This document shows, piece after piece, positions 36,401-39,101 of a stretch of DNA of 64,000 nucleotides. Position 1 is the first letter of the stretch, and each line of letters opens with the position of its first letter. The notes under the pieces were generated by a model, which saw only the letters and a list, made by a program, of their open reading frames with translations, was not told where the DNA came from and did no database searches. The stretch comes from Siderastrea radians (Eukaryota > Cnidaria > Anthozoa > Scleractinia > Rhizangiidae). Position numbers and translations under genes: made by a program. Where the stretch lies: positions 20,201,034 to 20,265,033 of the forward strand of contig OZ024895.1 of the NCBI GenBank assembly GCA_964017195.1. The letters are read 5' to 3'.

Positions 36401-39101
36401 CGCCACCTCTTGATAATCTTTCAATCATCGAAACTATTTTGAGCTTAAACAAAGCAAGACATGCCTCTCTGAAAAATGTTAACAATAAAGTACTGATTTG
36501 TGCCGAATAATTGTCTTTGATATTTGTAGCCTATCTGTTTGTTACGTTCGCCTGTTACAGAAATTTGACATTTTGTTTTTGTTTTAAATCAGTGAAAAAC
36601 CTCTGTGTCAGTGTCTGCATTGTTTGAGAACGACAAAGACTTCGCTTTAATTAATCGTCAACATTTTCGTCTTCTATTCACGTTATTTCAATAAAACATC
36701 TCCTTCTGCTTTTGCAAAAAGATTTATTTCATTCAATAATTCTTCTGTAGAATCCCAAAACCGGCAAATTGTTTCGTGAAAAGTTGATTATTCGCGCTGA
36801 CGCTTGCGATGAAAGATGGCTTCGAAATTCATGGCTTTCAGTTTCGTTTTATCATAAGCTTACTCGTAGTCCTGAAGATCGATTCCTAAATTCTGCTTTG
36901 TGAAGATCCTATTTACTGTAGCCACATTTCCAGAGTTACCGTTTAATAGAATGTTATAGAGCTATTGATGGAATTGTTTAATAGTGTTTTAAAATATATA
37001 GTAAAATCGAAAACTCGACTACTCGATTTGCGTGTTTGTAGTCCTTTTTGCTCCATCACATTTCGCTGCAGGTTTTTGCGCCAAAAACTCTGTCGATTAC
37101 TGCTCGAATTTGTGCAGACAACAAAATTATTTGTTACTTAAGTTGCTAAGAGTAATTTATCTAGCATAAATTGCCTCCTTTCTTTTTCCTTACTCAACTA
37201 AACTGACAATATCGCAAAATTTAAGTCCGCCATTTTGTTCGTTTTGATCAAGTTTTTCCCCCCGATTAGTGAGTTAATCGACCTCGCTAGGTGGATTAAA
37301 TTTAACCCTTCGTTTATCACTTTAAACTTTAATCCTGGATTAGCGAGATTTAACCCTCGATTAGCGCTAATCGGCTTTCCAGGAACCGGGGCCAGGCTTG
37401 TTTTCACCTGGGTTAAAAATACATACTCCTCCAACAATGCCTTCGTCAACTCAGCTGAAGATCTGTGCATATATATAGATATAACCCAATTTGGGGAAAT
37501 AAAAAACCGGCCAGCCGGTGAGAGTAAATTTTAATGGAACTTGGCATCTCATTGAGTATCCTCCATTTTAGATTGTACATTATTCAATGTGTACTGCAAA
37601 GACATTCCACATATGAAGCTCAGTGTTTCTGGACTTAAAGATAAGGTAACTTTTTTGTTTTGTTTTTTGTTTTTTTCACTTAAGCTAACACCACAGGAGC
37701 CTACAAAAGACTACAGCCTATTTAATGATTCCTCGTCCTTTGTGAAAGGGTTCCTGTACTTATTGCTTGGAGTGCTGGGAGGTTTACTTCTTATTGGCAC
37801 AGCGTGGGAGATTTTCATCAGAAAAAAGGGTAAAGCCAAACAAAATGTTGAATTAGGTAAGCGTCGGGGACAAGCACGCAATTCATAGAATACTTAAAGA
37901 GAAGGGTTCACGGTTTAGCGCATGCTCATGAATCTAAGTGCTGTTTTTTCGCTCGTGCACGCTGCAGCGAGCACACAAGCAATATTGTTTCATAACATTG
38001 TTGAAGAACCAATCAGAAGCGAGTTGATTGTTCGTGTGGGACATTTTCCTTCCAAAGTTTCGCGTTTAGTGATTTCTCAGCTATATGCACGCGCCTCTGG
38101 TAGCCATTTGACCAAAGCGCGTGCAAATAGCAGGAAATTCATCAACCATGGAATAAAACCTTCGGGTCAACAATAAATTCAACGTTGGCAGTGTTGGTTT
38201 ATTCCACTGATATTTCCTGCGAATTTAGTCCTCCGCCGTTCTACTTGGGCTTACTATAGTATGCGATCGCTGAGTGGGATTATTAACCGATAGAATTACT
38301 AATAAATCGGAAAAAGGTAATTTGATTAGTGCACATGCGCCGAGCCGTGAACCTGTCCCTTTAACTGCAGTGTACTACACGGGAAACCTCTACGCAGGCA
38401 ATTAAATTTAGTTATCGGTTTGGTACAAGGCGATCTTTGCTGACGGATTCATTTACAATGTACATCTTGCATCAAAAAAATTCACCGCACATAAGTAATA
38501 ACAATGATAGCATAAATCATAAGACAAAGCCGCTCAGTCAGTAATTGATATGTTCAGTAATTTTTACTGTGCTTGTGAGCAGAATGTTCCATTTTGTTCC
38601 ATTTTCTAAAATTTTCATTTCCAGTCCCACTTCACTGAGAAGGAATCGAAATTTCATTCGAAACGTTAATGGAACGCTTCAGTTCGGTTGGAAATTTTGT
38701 TTCTATCGAACATTGCCGTTCCCTTTTCCCTTGGTTATTAGTTCCATTGGTCTCTGATCGGTCGGTCAGGCATTGTGGAAAGCACCCGTCAGTTAATGTC
38801 ACCTCCAACAGTCCTTCTCAGGACTACACTCACCCGAACGATCGTAATTAATCGACTTATGATATGACTCCTGGGTTCAAACCCTTAACTTTTTTTTTTT
38901 TTTTTTTTGCCAGTAGGGGTGGTAAATGACAAGATGCTATCAGAGAGAGATGCCATTCGTAATGAGCAGGAAGGAGCAAGAAACCTTCTTCAACAAATGC
39001 AAGAACAAATTAACAAACTGGAAGCCATCTCTGAAGATTTCAAGAACATCACTAAACAATGGCCATTTAGCACCCAATCTGGTGAAACAACAAAAGTGTA
39101 G
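2896..39101 (+). CDS. Glutamate-receptor-like ion channel with TVGYGD filter (gene A), eight exons
   Basis: Exons: 2896-3445 (ATG 2903), 4508-4602, 4923-5082, 5557-5620, 35000-35257, 37572-37645, 37697-37856, 38914-39101. All junctions fit GT/AG and keep phase, giving 513 residues. Order: signal-like N-terminus, half ligand-binding domain S1 ([13 protein letters not shown]), membrane helix 1, pore loop ([11 protein letters not shown] then YGDKTPKS), helix 3, S2 ([35 protein letters not shown]), helix 4 ([21 protein letters not shown]), and a short coiled-coil-like tail. There is no amino-terminal domain. The filter matches potassium channels, prokaryotic GluR0 and rotifer AvGluR1, so potassium selectivity is inferred. 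Intron 4 is 29 kb and full of mobile DNA. An acceptor at 2895 suggests a further upstream exon. Confidence 0.8.
3555..4185 (-). mobile_element. Penelope-like retroelement fragment with GIY-YIG endonuclease remains
   Basis: Read on the minus strand from about 4060, the translation includes [20 protein letters not shown] then [10 protein letters not shown], the pattern of the GIY-YIG domain of Penelope-like retroelements (YIGET reads YIVET here). After a frameshift it continues through [20 protein letters not shown]. About 90 bp at 3555-3645 is repeated inverted at 4091-4185, flanking the fragment. It sits in intron 1 of gene A and is clearly dead. The reverse transcriptase part is missing. Confidence 0.6.
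4508..4602 (+). CDS. Gene A exon 2: pore loop
   Basis: Flanked by GATAG and GTAGGA, 95 bp, it codes [20 protein letters not shown] then [12 protein letters not shown] and stops in the middle of the selectivity filter. The last glycine codon is split (GG|G) with exon 3. Exon 2 of gene B has exactly the same length and phase. Confidence 0.85.
4923..5082 (+). CDS. Gene A exon 3: end of filter and pore-lining helix
   Basis: This 160-bp exon starts with the last base of the filter glycine, then YGDKTPKS, then a hydrophobic helix ([20 protein letters not shown]) and a [11 protein letters not shown] stretch, the equivalent of the iGluR M3 region. The donor is AAG|GTTGGC. Gene B exon 3 is also 160 bp. 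Confidence 0.85.
5557..5620 (+). CDS. Gene A exon 4: start of S2
   Basis: A 64-bp exon between ATTTAG and GTATTG codes [20 protein letters not shown] and one more residue. It ends in phase 1 and joins in phase to the exon at 35000. It matches the 64-bp exon 4 of gene B (VAVLKNATEYDWATEEGAIP). Confidence 0.8.
5621..6412. other. Start of gene A intron 4, including a purine-rich tract
   Basis: There is no gene. A GA-rich run (about 6056-6205, repeated GGAGGA and GAAGGA units) precedes the Polinton. I found no clear similarity to the corresponding intron sequence of gene B (44997-45657). Confidence 0.6.
6413..6554. repeat. Palindrome at the left end of Polinton 1
   Basis: Arms of about 61 nt (6413-6473 and 6494-6554) surround a 20-nt centre. 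The arms include GCAGAAACTTTATTAAGCGG and its complement with few mismatches. At the right end only the inner arm and about 30 nt of the outer arm survive (to 23532). Polinton 2 has an unrelated palindrome in the same place at both ends. Confidence 0.85.
6453..6767 (+). repeat. Left terminal inverted repeat of Polinton 1
   Basis: 315 bp match the complement of 23219-23532 at high identity. The inner boundary falls at GTTCTGCAA. The repeat contains a copy of the first 38 codons of polB (from 6652), which at this end runs out of frame after the repeat ends. Confidence 0.9.
6732..7145 (+). CDS. Cysteine-rich protein, paralogue 1 (function unknown)
   Basis: I do not recognise a named family. From ATG 6732 the 137-residue protein has a [16 protein letters not shown] helix, loosely like an F-box start, then [11 protein letters not shown] and a cysteine-rich segment ([10 protein letters not shown]). 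It is paralogous to the next gene and to two genes in Polinton 2. The start codon lies inside the TIR, so the first dozen residues are encoded by repeat DNA. It may be an accessory protein acting on the host; that is a guess. Confidence 0.65.
   Translation: MAAARYSSDVLQSNNCQVTEAIQSLPPELREIIHKHYLAIKLRERVAFGLKEVHNELLKQPFCNNRQQLARIIICLEYNNCRWEGLCYPCFEQGIKHKLLYTSPIENIPLLKICSDTYDWHSAYNDFKELVDLGVLL
7240..7593 (+). CDS. Cysteine-rich protein, paralogue 2 (function unknown)
   Basis: 117 residues with the same layout as the upstream paralogue: [20 protein letters not shown], then [11 protein letters not shown], then a dense cysteine patch ([10 protein letters not shown]) that could bind metal. It is about 85 percent identical by eye to 46404-46763 in Polinton 2. 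Conservation in both elements and the intact frame argue it is real. The pair arose by tandem duplication before the two elements separated. Confidence 0.7.
   Translation: MAAGFNTCQVIEAIQNLPPELREIIYKHYLAIKLKEREALGWNLVHNELLIQPFCSEMERLVHILVCVAYMHCCCGGCCYPCYKQEEILHEITISVPILDITLIKFCTDIWEEDHSH
7731..8048 (-). CDS. Small putative OB-fold nucleic-acid-binding protein
   Basis: 105 residues from the ATG at 8048. An upstream in-frame start would add about 30 residues, but the Polinton 2 copy supports the shorter form (identical 318-nt length). The core reads [20 protein letters not shown], then [17 protein letters not shown]: alternating strands of the kind seen in small OB-fold single-strand DNA-binding proteins. 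The fold is inferred from pattern only. It points away from the fibre/ATPase cluster, towards the left TIR. Confidence 0.6.
   Translation of the reverse strand: MAVCTDQHAISQGWPTEESFERKEILKWRDISDTIYKIKKVKYRTGKNGDSAILTLETKNGDEFCVWAPKRLTEDLMEDDYYQFVYKIGLKTSADGNEYFDYELM
8397..8545 (+). ncRNA. Candidate structured RNA (multibranch fold)
   Basis: GGGGGGTGCTC at 8397-8407 can pair perfectly with GAGCACCCCCC at 8535-8545. Inside are hairpins ATCCC/GGGAT, AACCGC/GCGGTT, CCTCAC-TTCG-GTGAGG and CCTAGCC-GA-GGCTAGG. I do not recognise a known ribozyme or riboswitch core. The strand is undetermined in principle; plus is given because the tight TTCG loop forms on that strand. It could instead be part of a short interspersed repeat. 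Confidence 0.4.
8567..8663. promoter_or_regulatory. Iteron-like GTCAC/GTGAC repeat cluster
   Basis: About ten copies of TGTCAC, GTCACG or their complements occur in 97 bp, including two GTCACGCGTGAC-type palindromes. A shorter cluster is in the same place in Polinton 2 (48410-48447). It lies upstream of the OB-fold-like gene and downstream of the membrane-protein genes, so it could be an operator or part of an origin. Confidence 0.45.
8703..8867 (-). CDS. 54-residue putative membrane protein
   Basis: A short gene opens at the ATG ending at 8867 and stops at 8703. It codes a hydrophobic start ([16 protein letters not shown]), then [19 protein letters not shown] and a tail ending in GYDVVP. 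Polinton 2 has an ORF of identical length (48483-48647) with the same second half and a diverged but still hydrophobic start. A TATA-like ATTATATAC lies about 13 nt upstream of the ATG. Function unknown; a signal-anchored virion or viroporin-like protein is possible. Confidence 0.65.
   Translation of the reverse strand: MIALFATICHWFFELLTPPDVRQIRYITRECVSKIMLPTRDEDGYPILGYDVVP
8898..9383 (-). CDS. 161-residue putative membrane protein (function unknown)
   Basis: An intact ORF with a basic front part ([20 protein letters not shown]), a hydrophobic stretch around residues 52-88 ([20 protein letters not shown], then [14 protein letters not shown]) that may form one or two helices, and a charged tail ending [15 protein letters not shown]. 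It is about 85 percent identical to 48678-49163. An ATATTATATA box is just upstream of its ATG. I do not recognise the family. It lies between the 54-residue gene and the fibre gene on the same strand, so it may be expressed with the structural genes. Confidence 0.65.
   Translation of the reverse strand: MRDIFEFNHIDQTLSAEKVKILKDLYGYYHKKHYGYEKLHHGFRRKNFVCNLSAGKLIISAAVAGGITLNPAVMATLTGVGLILKAVASLKKYDKKTEQAHFARIEYQKILDEIRFYLRGEVFDEKAFLDKLKMKENFLTDHCMEIPLSVQRKYNKKFTQL
9522..11219 (-). CDS. Collagen-like, tail-fibre-like structural protein
   Basis: 565 residues. Residues about 24-101 are uninterrupted Gly-X-Y repeats, rich in GPPGP and then KGDKGD. Next come about four copies of a repeat seen in phage tail fibres, for example [23 protein letters not shown] and [15 protein letters not shown] globular C-terminal part follows. 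Collagen helices and this repeat both trimerise, so a trimeric virion spike or receptor-binding fibre is a reasonable inference. The start overlaps the ATPase end by 14 nt. The last 75 or so residues are unrelated to those of the Polinton 2 copy, while the rest is about 85 percent identical. Confidence 0.8.
   Translation of the reverse strand: MGYINSQIGGTSHTTMSEGEKKVGPPGPGGPPGPEGPPGPKGDKGPAGAQGPSGPRGEKGPAGPQGQEGAQGPRGLKGDKGDKGDKGDKGDKGEKGDPGSQGSVSGSANIDMQNKYDILRLKSNPYPVHGDLTKVINYQDTRNIFLSKKEGGKMEASIDMNNNTIYNVKDPVQADQATNKKYVDNQLAKKLDKGANIDMKNNSIVNLKFPSNQKDATSVEFVNKRISETQKEHLKLDGSKSMSGDLNLNNNKIVNLQTDYKDSQSAVNVDFMQNEITTMRDLVTQKIHESQIINSGQKRDAFRYLMEDTDESSSENNIEVLGISDFPESPHQINKKAYQFKLLFEKGSPYQYRSRLGFNLYKLPVGYYTMVVEWFPPEMNELSVTPQATTISISNYVTKTFEKYTKPVINFHRWGSSPPQFLYLDLHGTVSNPSFLTIGHLIVYGVKETISNVDPSVYDTAFVIENGKMVMQTDLSLNGHNLSGSVHCINGFHDKKDGNGDFSLNGLKKIVMNKSNVLLKAKIIYETNQSKYNSISLFLKKEDPNDSTKSSVHRFNSTDIRKLRY
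11206..11793 (-). CDS. Genome-packaging ATPase (FtsK/HerA, A32-like)
   Basis: The P-loop NTPase that pumps DNA into the capsid in Polintons and NCLDVs. Walker A is GPSNSGKT and Walker B is IVVFDDL, followed by a sensor-like [14 protein letters not shown] stretch. At about 195 residues it is near the usual size. The homologue in Polinton 2 starts 20 residues earlier at an ATG. Here that codon reads AGG (about 11860), so initiation would have to be at the internal ATG at 11793, or the gene has lost its start. The C-terminus is frameshifted relative to Polinton 2 by one base in an A-run. Confidence 0.85.
   Translation of the reverse strand: MPSDVFRMLICGPSNSGKTNTLLHMLYELLEYDKIYLFSKNLHQNKYQDLLQYFAEEVNPHPKVGYEVIEAHGDEIIPLEELPVDTQKIVVFDDLVCEKNQNDIINYFINGRHKNCCVIYLSQTFYKVPTDIRVNCSHLCIFRLDPKENKRIANEIGVDHEVLDRATDEKYSFFYYDKPQKLMKKILMKIYNGVY
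11891..12867 (+). pseudogene. Proline-rich acidic protein with PPSY motif, frame-disrupted
   Basis: From ATG 11891 the first frame ends at a stop near 12062. The following acidic/proline segment (12112-12375) and the C-terminal part (from 12354) lie in other frames. Recognisable parts: a KKW..Q...[12 protein letters not shown] start, a poly-Glu run, [35 protein letters not shown], and a basic C-terminal domain ([20 protein letters not shown]). PPSY is a PPxY late-domain type motif, also present in adenovirus protein VI. The last frame runs without a stop into the penton-like gene, unlike in Polinton 2. A structural or capsid-associated role is inferred. Confidence 0.6.
12868..13628 (+). CDS. 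Penton-like minor capsid protein
   Basis: The ATG at 12868 is placed by the separate ORF in Polinton 2 (52608-53369). The frame is open further upstream only because the previous stop is lost. About 253 residues, all-beta in character ([60 protein letters not shown] end). The size and position fit the single-jelly-roll penton of Polintons, but I see no motif that proves it. A TATATATAAAAC box lies 10-20 nt before the ATG. It is about 88 percent identical to the Polinton 2 copy. Confidence 0.65.
13655..14032 (+). CDS. Basic core-like or minor capsid protein
   Basis: 125 residues, very rich in lysine, with an amphipathic repeat-like middle ([20 protein letters not shown]). The N-terminus [14 protein letters not shown] is shared with Polinton 2. 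The composition suits DNA binding or membrane-active capsid protein. No family assignment is possible from sequence alone. The copy at 53398-53768 is frameshifted near its start and has internal length changes. A GGTATAATACAC box precedes the ATG. Confidence 0.6.
   Translation: MYHPSEWARYFDEKTWSYRYKHKGSGVIRDTFMTIGKVLKNNVKNVAKKTAEKATKTIAEKAGQKVGEFTVEKGSKQIRKLLQERKKQKPLSQDAKKKLANILQNPTPNKSDALVKLNQILANEI
14074..15004 (+). pseudogene. Major capsid protein (double jelly-roll), broken
   Basis: Polinton hexon-type capsid protein. The N-terminal jelly-roll is recognisable by [20 protein letters not shown] and [14 protein letters not shown], the C-terminal one by [20 protein letters not shown] and [15 protein letters not shown] stretches. 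Lesions: a stop and large internal deletion near 14359 that removes about 130 residues between the two halves (present in Polinton 2), an in-frame TAA at 14644-14646, and a frameshift around 14850. A TATAAATATAATAAGC box lies just upstream. It no longer encodes a capsid protein. Confidence 0.8.
15049..15753 (+). pseudogene. Adenovirus pX-like minor capsid protein, broken
   Basis: Starts with [18 protein letters not shown] and breaks after 24 codons by a frameshift. It resumes at about 15129 with a basic block ([20 protein letters not shown]), then a hydrophobic stretch ([20 protein letters not shown]), and a second frameshift near 15555 leads into a proline/glycine tail ([30 protein letters not shown]). 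The basic-hydrophobic plan matches the pX-like late protein described for adintoviruses. The Polinton 2 copy has lost the hydrophobic centre. Confidence 0.6.
15754..16052 (+). pseudogene. Adenain-like maturation protease, N-terminal half deleted
   Basis: The remaining frame codes [15 protein letters not shown]...[18 protein letters not shown], the C-terminal half of an adenovirus-type cysteine protease, with the catalytic cysteine in the CGYYC block. Compared with Polinton 2, about 130 bp are missing between TGGTGCAA and GGTCTTTACGAG. That stretch holds the THW block with the likely catalytic histidine. The protease would cleave capsid precursors; this copy cannot be active. Confidence 0.75.
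16069..16218 (+). CDS. Small Zn-ribbon protein (DUF5679-like)
   Basis: 49 residues: [11 protein letters not shown], then [20 protein letters not shown]. The spaced Cys...CASCG and the T.NNRK pattern resemble the short DUF5679-type zinc ribbon. It is not longer than 49 codons in either Polinton and ends just after FLPGN (TAG here, TGA in the other copy). Its 3' part overlaps the PLA2 ORF in the -1 frame, with a T TTT TTG heptamer at 16200-16206. It may therefore be the N-terminal part of a frameshift product. Confidence 0.65.
   Translation: MEMYCVKEKRHTPNVKGTEKVIITKNNRKLLKVKCASCGKMKSSFLPGN
16170..17150 (+). CDS. Phospholipase A2 minor capsid protein (parvovirus VP1-like domain)
   Basis: 326 residues in one frame. 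Central PLA2 signature: [11 protein letters not shown] (calcium loop type) followed about 40 residues later by [14 protein letters not shown] (catalytic His-Asp), as in parvovirus VP1u. Upstream is a helical, membrane-active-looking part ([20 protein letters not shown]). The C-terminal part includes [20 protein letters not shown]. The ORF has no convincing own start: it opens inside the Zn-ribbon frame, so frameshifting or a lost fusion is likely. PLA2 would help endosome escape during entry. It overlaps the next minus gene tail-to-tail by 16 nt, as in Polinton 2. Confidence 0.8.
   Translation: MRKLWKNEIKFFAGKLGEPSLAEGSGIFGDVAMAVGDLAITKGIPYLAKKSVEGVRYYTSEAMRNPKLQKKVINYTLDKARPGIQKVGSEMFDQLSTKVRPNQRYKTDRPDLDGAGFDIHAAIGKFPKPKKGWTLPGHNYTGPYNPLEKQVKYDPETGKILEVYQQPTGATDAIAMQHDVDYDVCPNREKKYGENLKKCKNKGDKKMVRFLDEVPYKQRQWGHAAARNVINAKQKLGLGLKKQKGTGVLDKPLEAVNFAETLTKIIIPSTKPVFDRYWSGDIAKNAFTGPTGVTSKKFWTHPKKGTVMRLVKNPKTGKYEHVYEEP
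17135..17590 (-). CDS. Zn-ribbon protein, possible late transcription factor; 5' end deleted
   Basis: Two CxxC-type pairs (CPSC and CRACPKCG) form a likely zinc ribbon. An acidic patch and a helical C-terminal domain ([20 protein letters not shown]) follow. The reading frame continues upstream of 17548 to about 17590, where it meets a deletion: the start and first 30 or so codons, present in Polinton 2 up to 57297, are gone. The zinc ribbon plus helical part recalls VLTF3-like factors of Polintons and poxviruses, but I cannot confirm this from motifs. Confidence 0.5.
   Translation of the reverse strand, partial: KIDRCPSCEEQLIYVVNEFCRACPKCGREFEFDDDEKFQEENWRRSSTALKTNNDYLKSVLRKWNIKEMFSSSDVDFLGNVIAQFQKMSGKSVNYPYFLYNYFEIVPSECWPKKKEIMESISNHLPKSLESWRHAKQEFYKWWLKTNQGSS
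17610..18590 (+). CDS. int: Retrovirus-type (DDE) integrase, start codon deleted
   Basis: Integrates the element into host DNA. The RNase H-like core shows the catalytic acids in [20 protein letters not shown] and [11 protein letters not shown] (D, D, E). The C-terminal domain includes [13 protein letters not shown] and RATDPIWSL, an SH3/chromo-like region. About 326 residues. The ATG used in Polinton 2 (57320), with its promoter, was removed by a deletion at about 17600. Only a TTG (17610) opens the frame. Up to 18210 the DNA is nearly identical to Polinton 2; after that the C-terminal domain is clearly diverged. Confidence 0.9.
   Translation: MSKIYYSPQGYWKGFAAIKKLAQAAKVSEDVAQNWLMKQALWQVYLPAPRYIPRPKFDVPVPNKVHQADLLYLPHDRPPRSCKTFKYALTVVDVASRYKEAEPLTTKEAKEVAAALERIYSRGPLKWPKLLQVDPGREFMGAVNQLLSKHNVEVRRGRVDIHRDQAIVERFNRTLAERLFGHRYGVEMSLPEGQRSTAWVKRLPQVVAALNNEVTSLTGKKPAVAIKEKYVSARPSTPYSRPVGQREKKLPSLVNVRYLYQPGELEGGVKRATDPIWSLKVYNIERSFTKPNQPVLYYLYDGPKRGFVREELLVVPPNTQLPPEQL
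18570..23333 (-). pseudogene. polB: Family B DNA polymerase of Polinton 1 (with HNH/EndoVII-like insertion), broken
   Basis: Replicative protein-primed-type polymerase. It starts at 23333 inside the right TIR ([20 protein letters not shown]). Motifs: ExoI YADFEA, a C..C zinc/HNH region (CRYCGNSL...[15 protein letters not shown]), Exo[12 protein letters not shown], Exo[16 protein letters not shown], motif [14 protein letters not shown], motif [15 protein letters not shown], motif C YTDTDS. Lesions: TGA at 23106-23108; the MITE at 21473-22299 with 9-bp duplication; a frameshift in an A-rich run near 18850. The C-terminal piece (18570-18839) overlaps the integrase tail by 21 nt. Confidence 0.9.
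21473..22299. mobile_element. 827-bp foldback MITE inside polB, 9-bp target duplication
   Basis: Inverted ends of about 135 bp begin TAGCCTGCGAGCAGGCTCTC and end with its complement. Both carry the GCGCCGAAGGCGCGAG block. The 9-bp TTTGTGTTG flanks it at 21464-21472 and 22300-22308. The interior is AT-moderate and holds a frame with paired cysteines ([12 protein letters not shown]...CENIG...CNSCARK), apparently a captured zinc-finger exon rather than a transposase. It splits polB codons in Polinton 1 and is absent from Polinton 2. Confidence 0.85.
23219..23532 (-). repeat. Right terminal inverted repeat of Polinton 1 (outer part missing)
   Basis: Complement of 6453-6767. It carries the polB start at 23333. 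After AAAAAACCGCTT (23532) the sequence no longer follows the left palindrome arm. It continues instead with CTTCACAGCGGTCAAACG, the end of the repeat element described next. Confidence 0.85.
24838..25292. repeat. MITE with CCGTCAACTGCC ends and TA borders
   Basis: The left end TACCGTCAACTGCCGCTTAT is repeated inverted at about 25255-25292 (ATAAGTGGCAGTTAACGGTA). TA dinucleotides at both borders fit a TA target duplication. The interior has G-rich runs (25240-25252) and no coding frame. Confidence 0.65.
25293..27535. other. Repeat-rich intronic filler, including a Penelope pLTR copy
   Basis: 25707-25850 repeats the pLTR-type block of 2577-2750. A GGTGGAGAACCATCC stretch at 25687 recurs inverted near 26128. 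A GGGAAGGGAAGGGAG hairpin lies near 26225-26255. No gene is supported. Confidence 0.4.
27536..28925. repeat. Probable DNA-transposon remnant with CTGCGATCAGGC ends
   Basis: ACCTGCGATCAGGCTC at about 27543 appears inverted as GGCCTGATCGCAGGGT near 28896. A 45-bp palindrome (TACCCTGCGAGCAGAGGCCC and its return arm) at about 28298-28340 may mark a second, nested end. The sequence between is non-coding. The ends resemble those of the MITE in polB (TGCGAGCAGGCTC), so both could belong to one superfamily. Confidence 0.35.
30396..30779. other. Intronic sequence with A/T homopolymer junction
   Basis: A T-run followed by an A-run (30408-30428) abuts the end of the long-inverted-repeat unit. The rest, up to the gypsy integrase remnant, shows only a short minus open frame (30526-30717) that might be integrase tail. 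Confidence 0.35.
30780..33000 (-). mobile_element. Degenerate Ty3/gypsy retrotransposon
   Basis: On the minus strand the order is gag to integrase. Gag (32564-32992) includes [13 protein letters not shown], then a [14 protein letters not shown] zinc knuckle. A protease DTGA site is near 32375. Reverse transcriptase pieces: [20 protein letters not shown] near 31950, and [20 protein letters not shown] with an LDDI catalytic box at 31640-31849. The RNase H end is [15 protein letters not shown] near 31370. Integrase shows [15 protein letters not shown] and [11 protein letters not shown] (31080-30790). Multiple frameshifts and stops; no LTRs identified. Confidence 0.8.
33001..34999. other. End of gene A intron 4, no gene recognised
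   Basis: An open frame at 33873-34148 contains a short internal repeat (CAGTGACTGTACAAG units) and looks like low-complexity sequence. Another at 34800-34980 has no similarity to the channel. It is not needed, because exons 4 and 5 join directly in phase. Confidence 0.4.
35000..35257 (+). CDS. Gene A exon 5: main part of S2
   Basis: Follows TTTTAAG and completes the split codon from exon 4. It codes [20 protein letters not shown], then [18 protein letters not shown], and later [20 protein letters not shown]. This is the S2 lobe with the acidic LLD position used for ligand binding in the family. The donor AAGATTA|GTTTTA is weak, but only this site keeps phase with exon 6. Confidence 0.75.
35570..35960. 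repeat. Degenerate AAGGATC / AGGATCCT repeat array
   Basis: About 25 copies of GGATC-type motifs with irregular spacing, in both orientations and often as AAGGATCCT, fill this stretch. It has no coding frame and looks like an expanded, mutated short satellite in intron 5. Confidence 0.6.
35979..37392. mobile_element. 1.4-kb non-autonomous DNA transposon (possibly Harbinger-like)
   Basis: The ends GCCCCAGTTCCTAGAAAGCC and GGCTTTCCAGGAACCGGGGC are inverted copies with few mismatches. Inside each end are repeated GATTAA / TTAATC motifs. CAG flanks both ends, a possible 3-bp duplication. No transposase frame was seen. It lies in intron 5 of gene A. Confidence 0.6.
37572..37645 (+). CDS. Gene A exon 6: C-terminal part of S2
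   Basis: Between TTTTAG and GTAACT, 74 bp, coding [20 protein letters not shown] and the end LKDK, phase 0 at the donor. It is weaker than the other exons by content but fits both neighbours in phase. Confidence 0.65.
37697..37856 (+). CDS. Gene A exon 7: last membrane helix
   Basis: 160 bp between CCACAG and GTAAGC, coding [20 protein letters not shown], the hydrophobic [18 protein letters not shown] helix and a basic IRKKGKAK stop-transfer. This is the M4 helix of an iGluR-type channel. Confidence 0.8.
38914..39101 (+). CDS. Gene A exon 8: cytoplasmic tail and stop
   Basis: Follows a long T-run and CAG. It codes [20 protein letters not shown], then a heptad-like [20 protein letters not shown] stretch, and stops at TAG 39099-39101. 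The helical tail may oligomerise. Confidence 0.75.
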
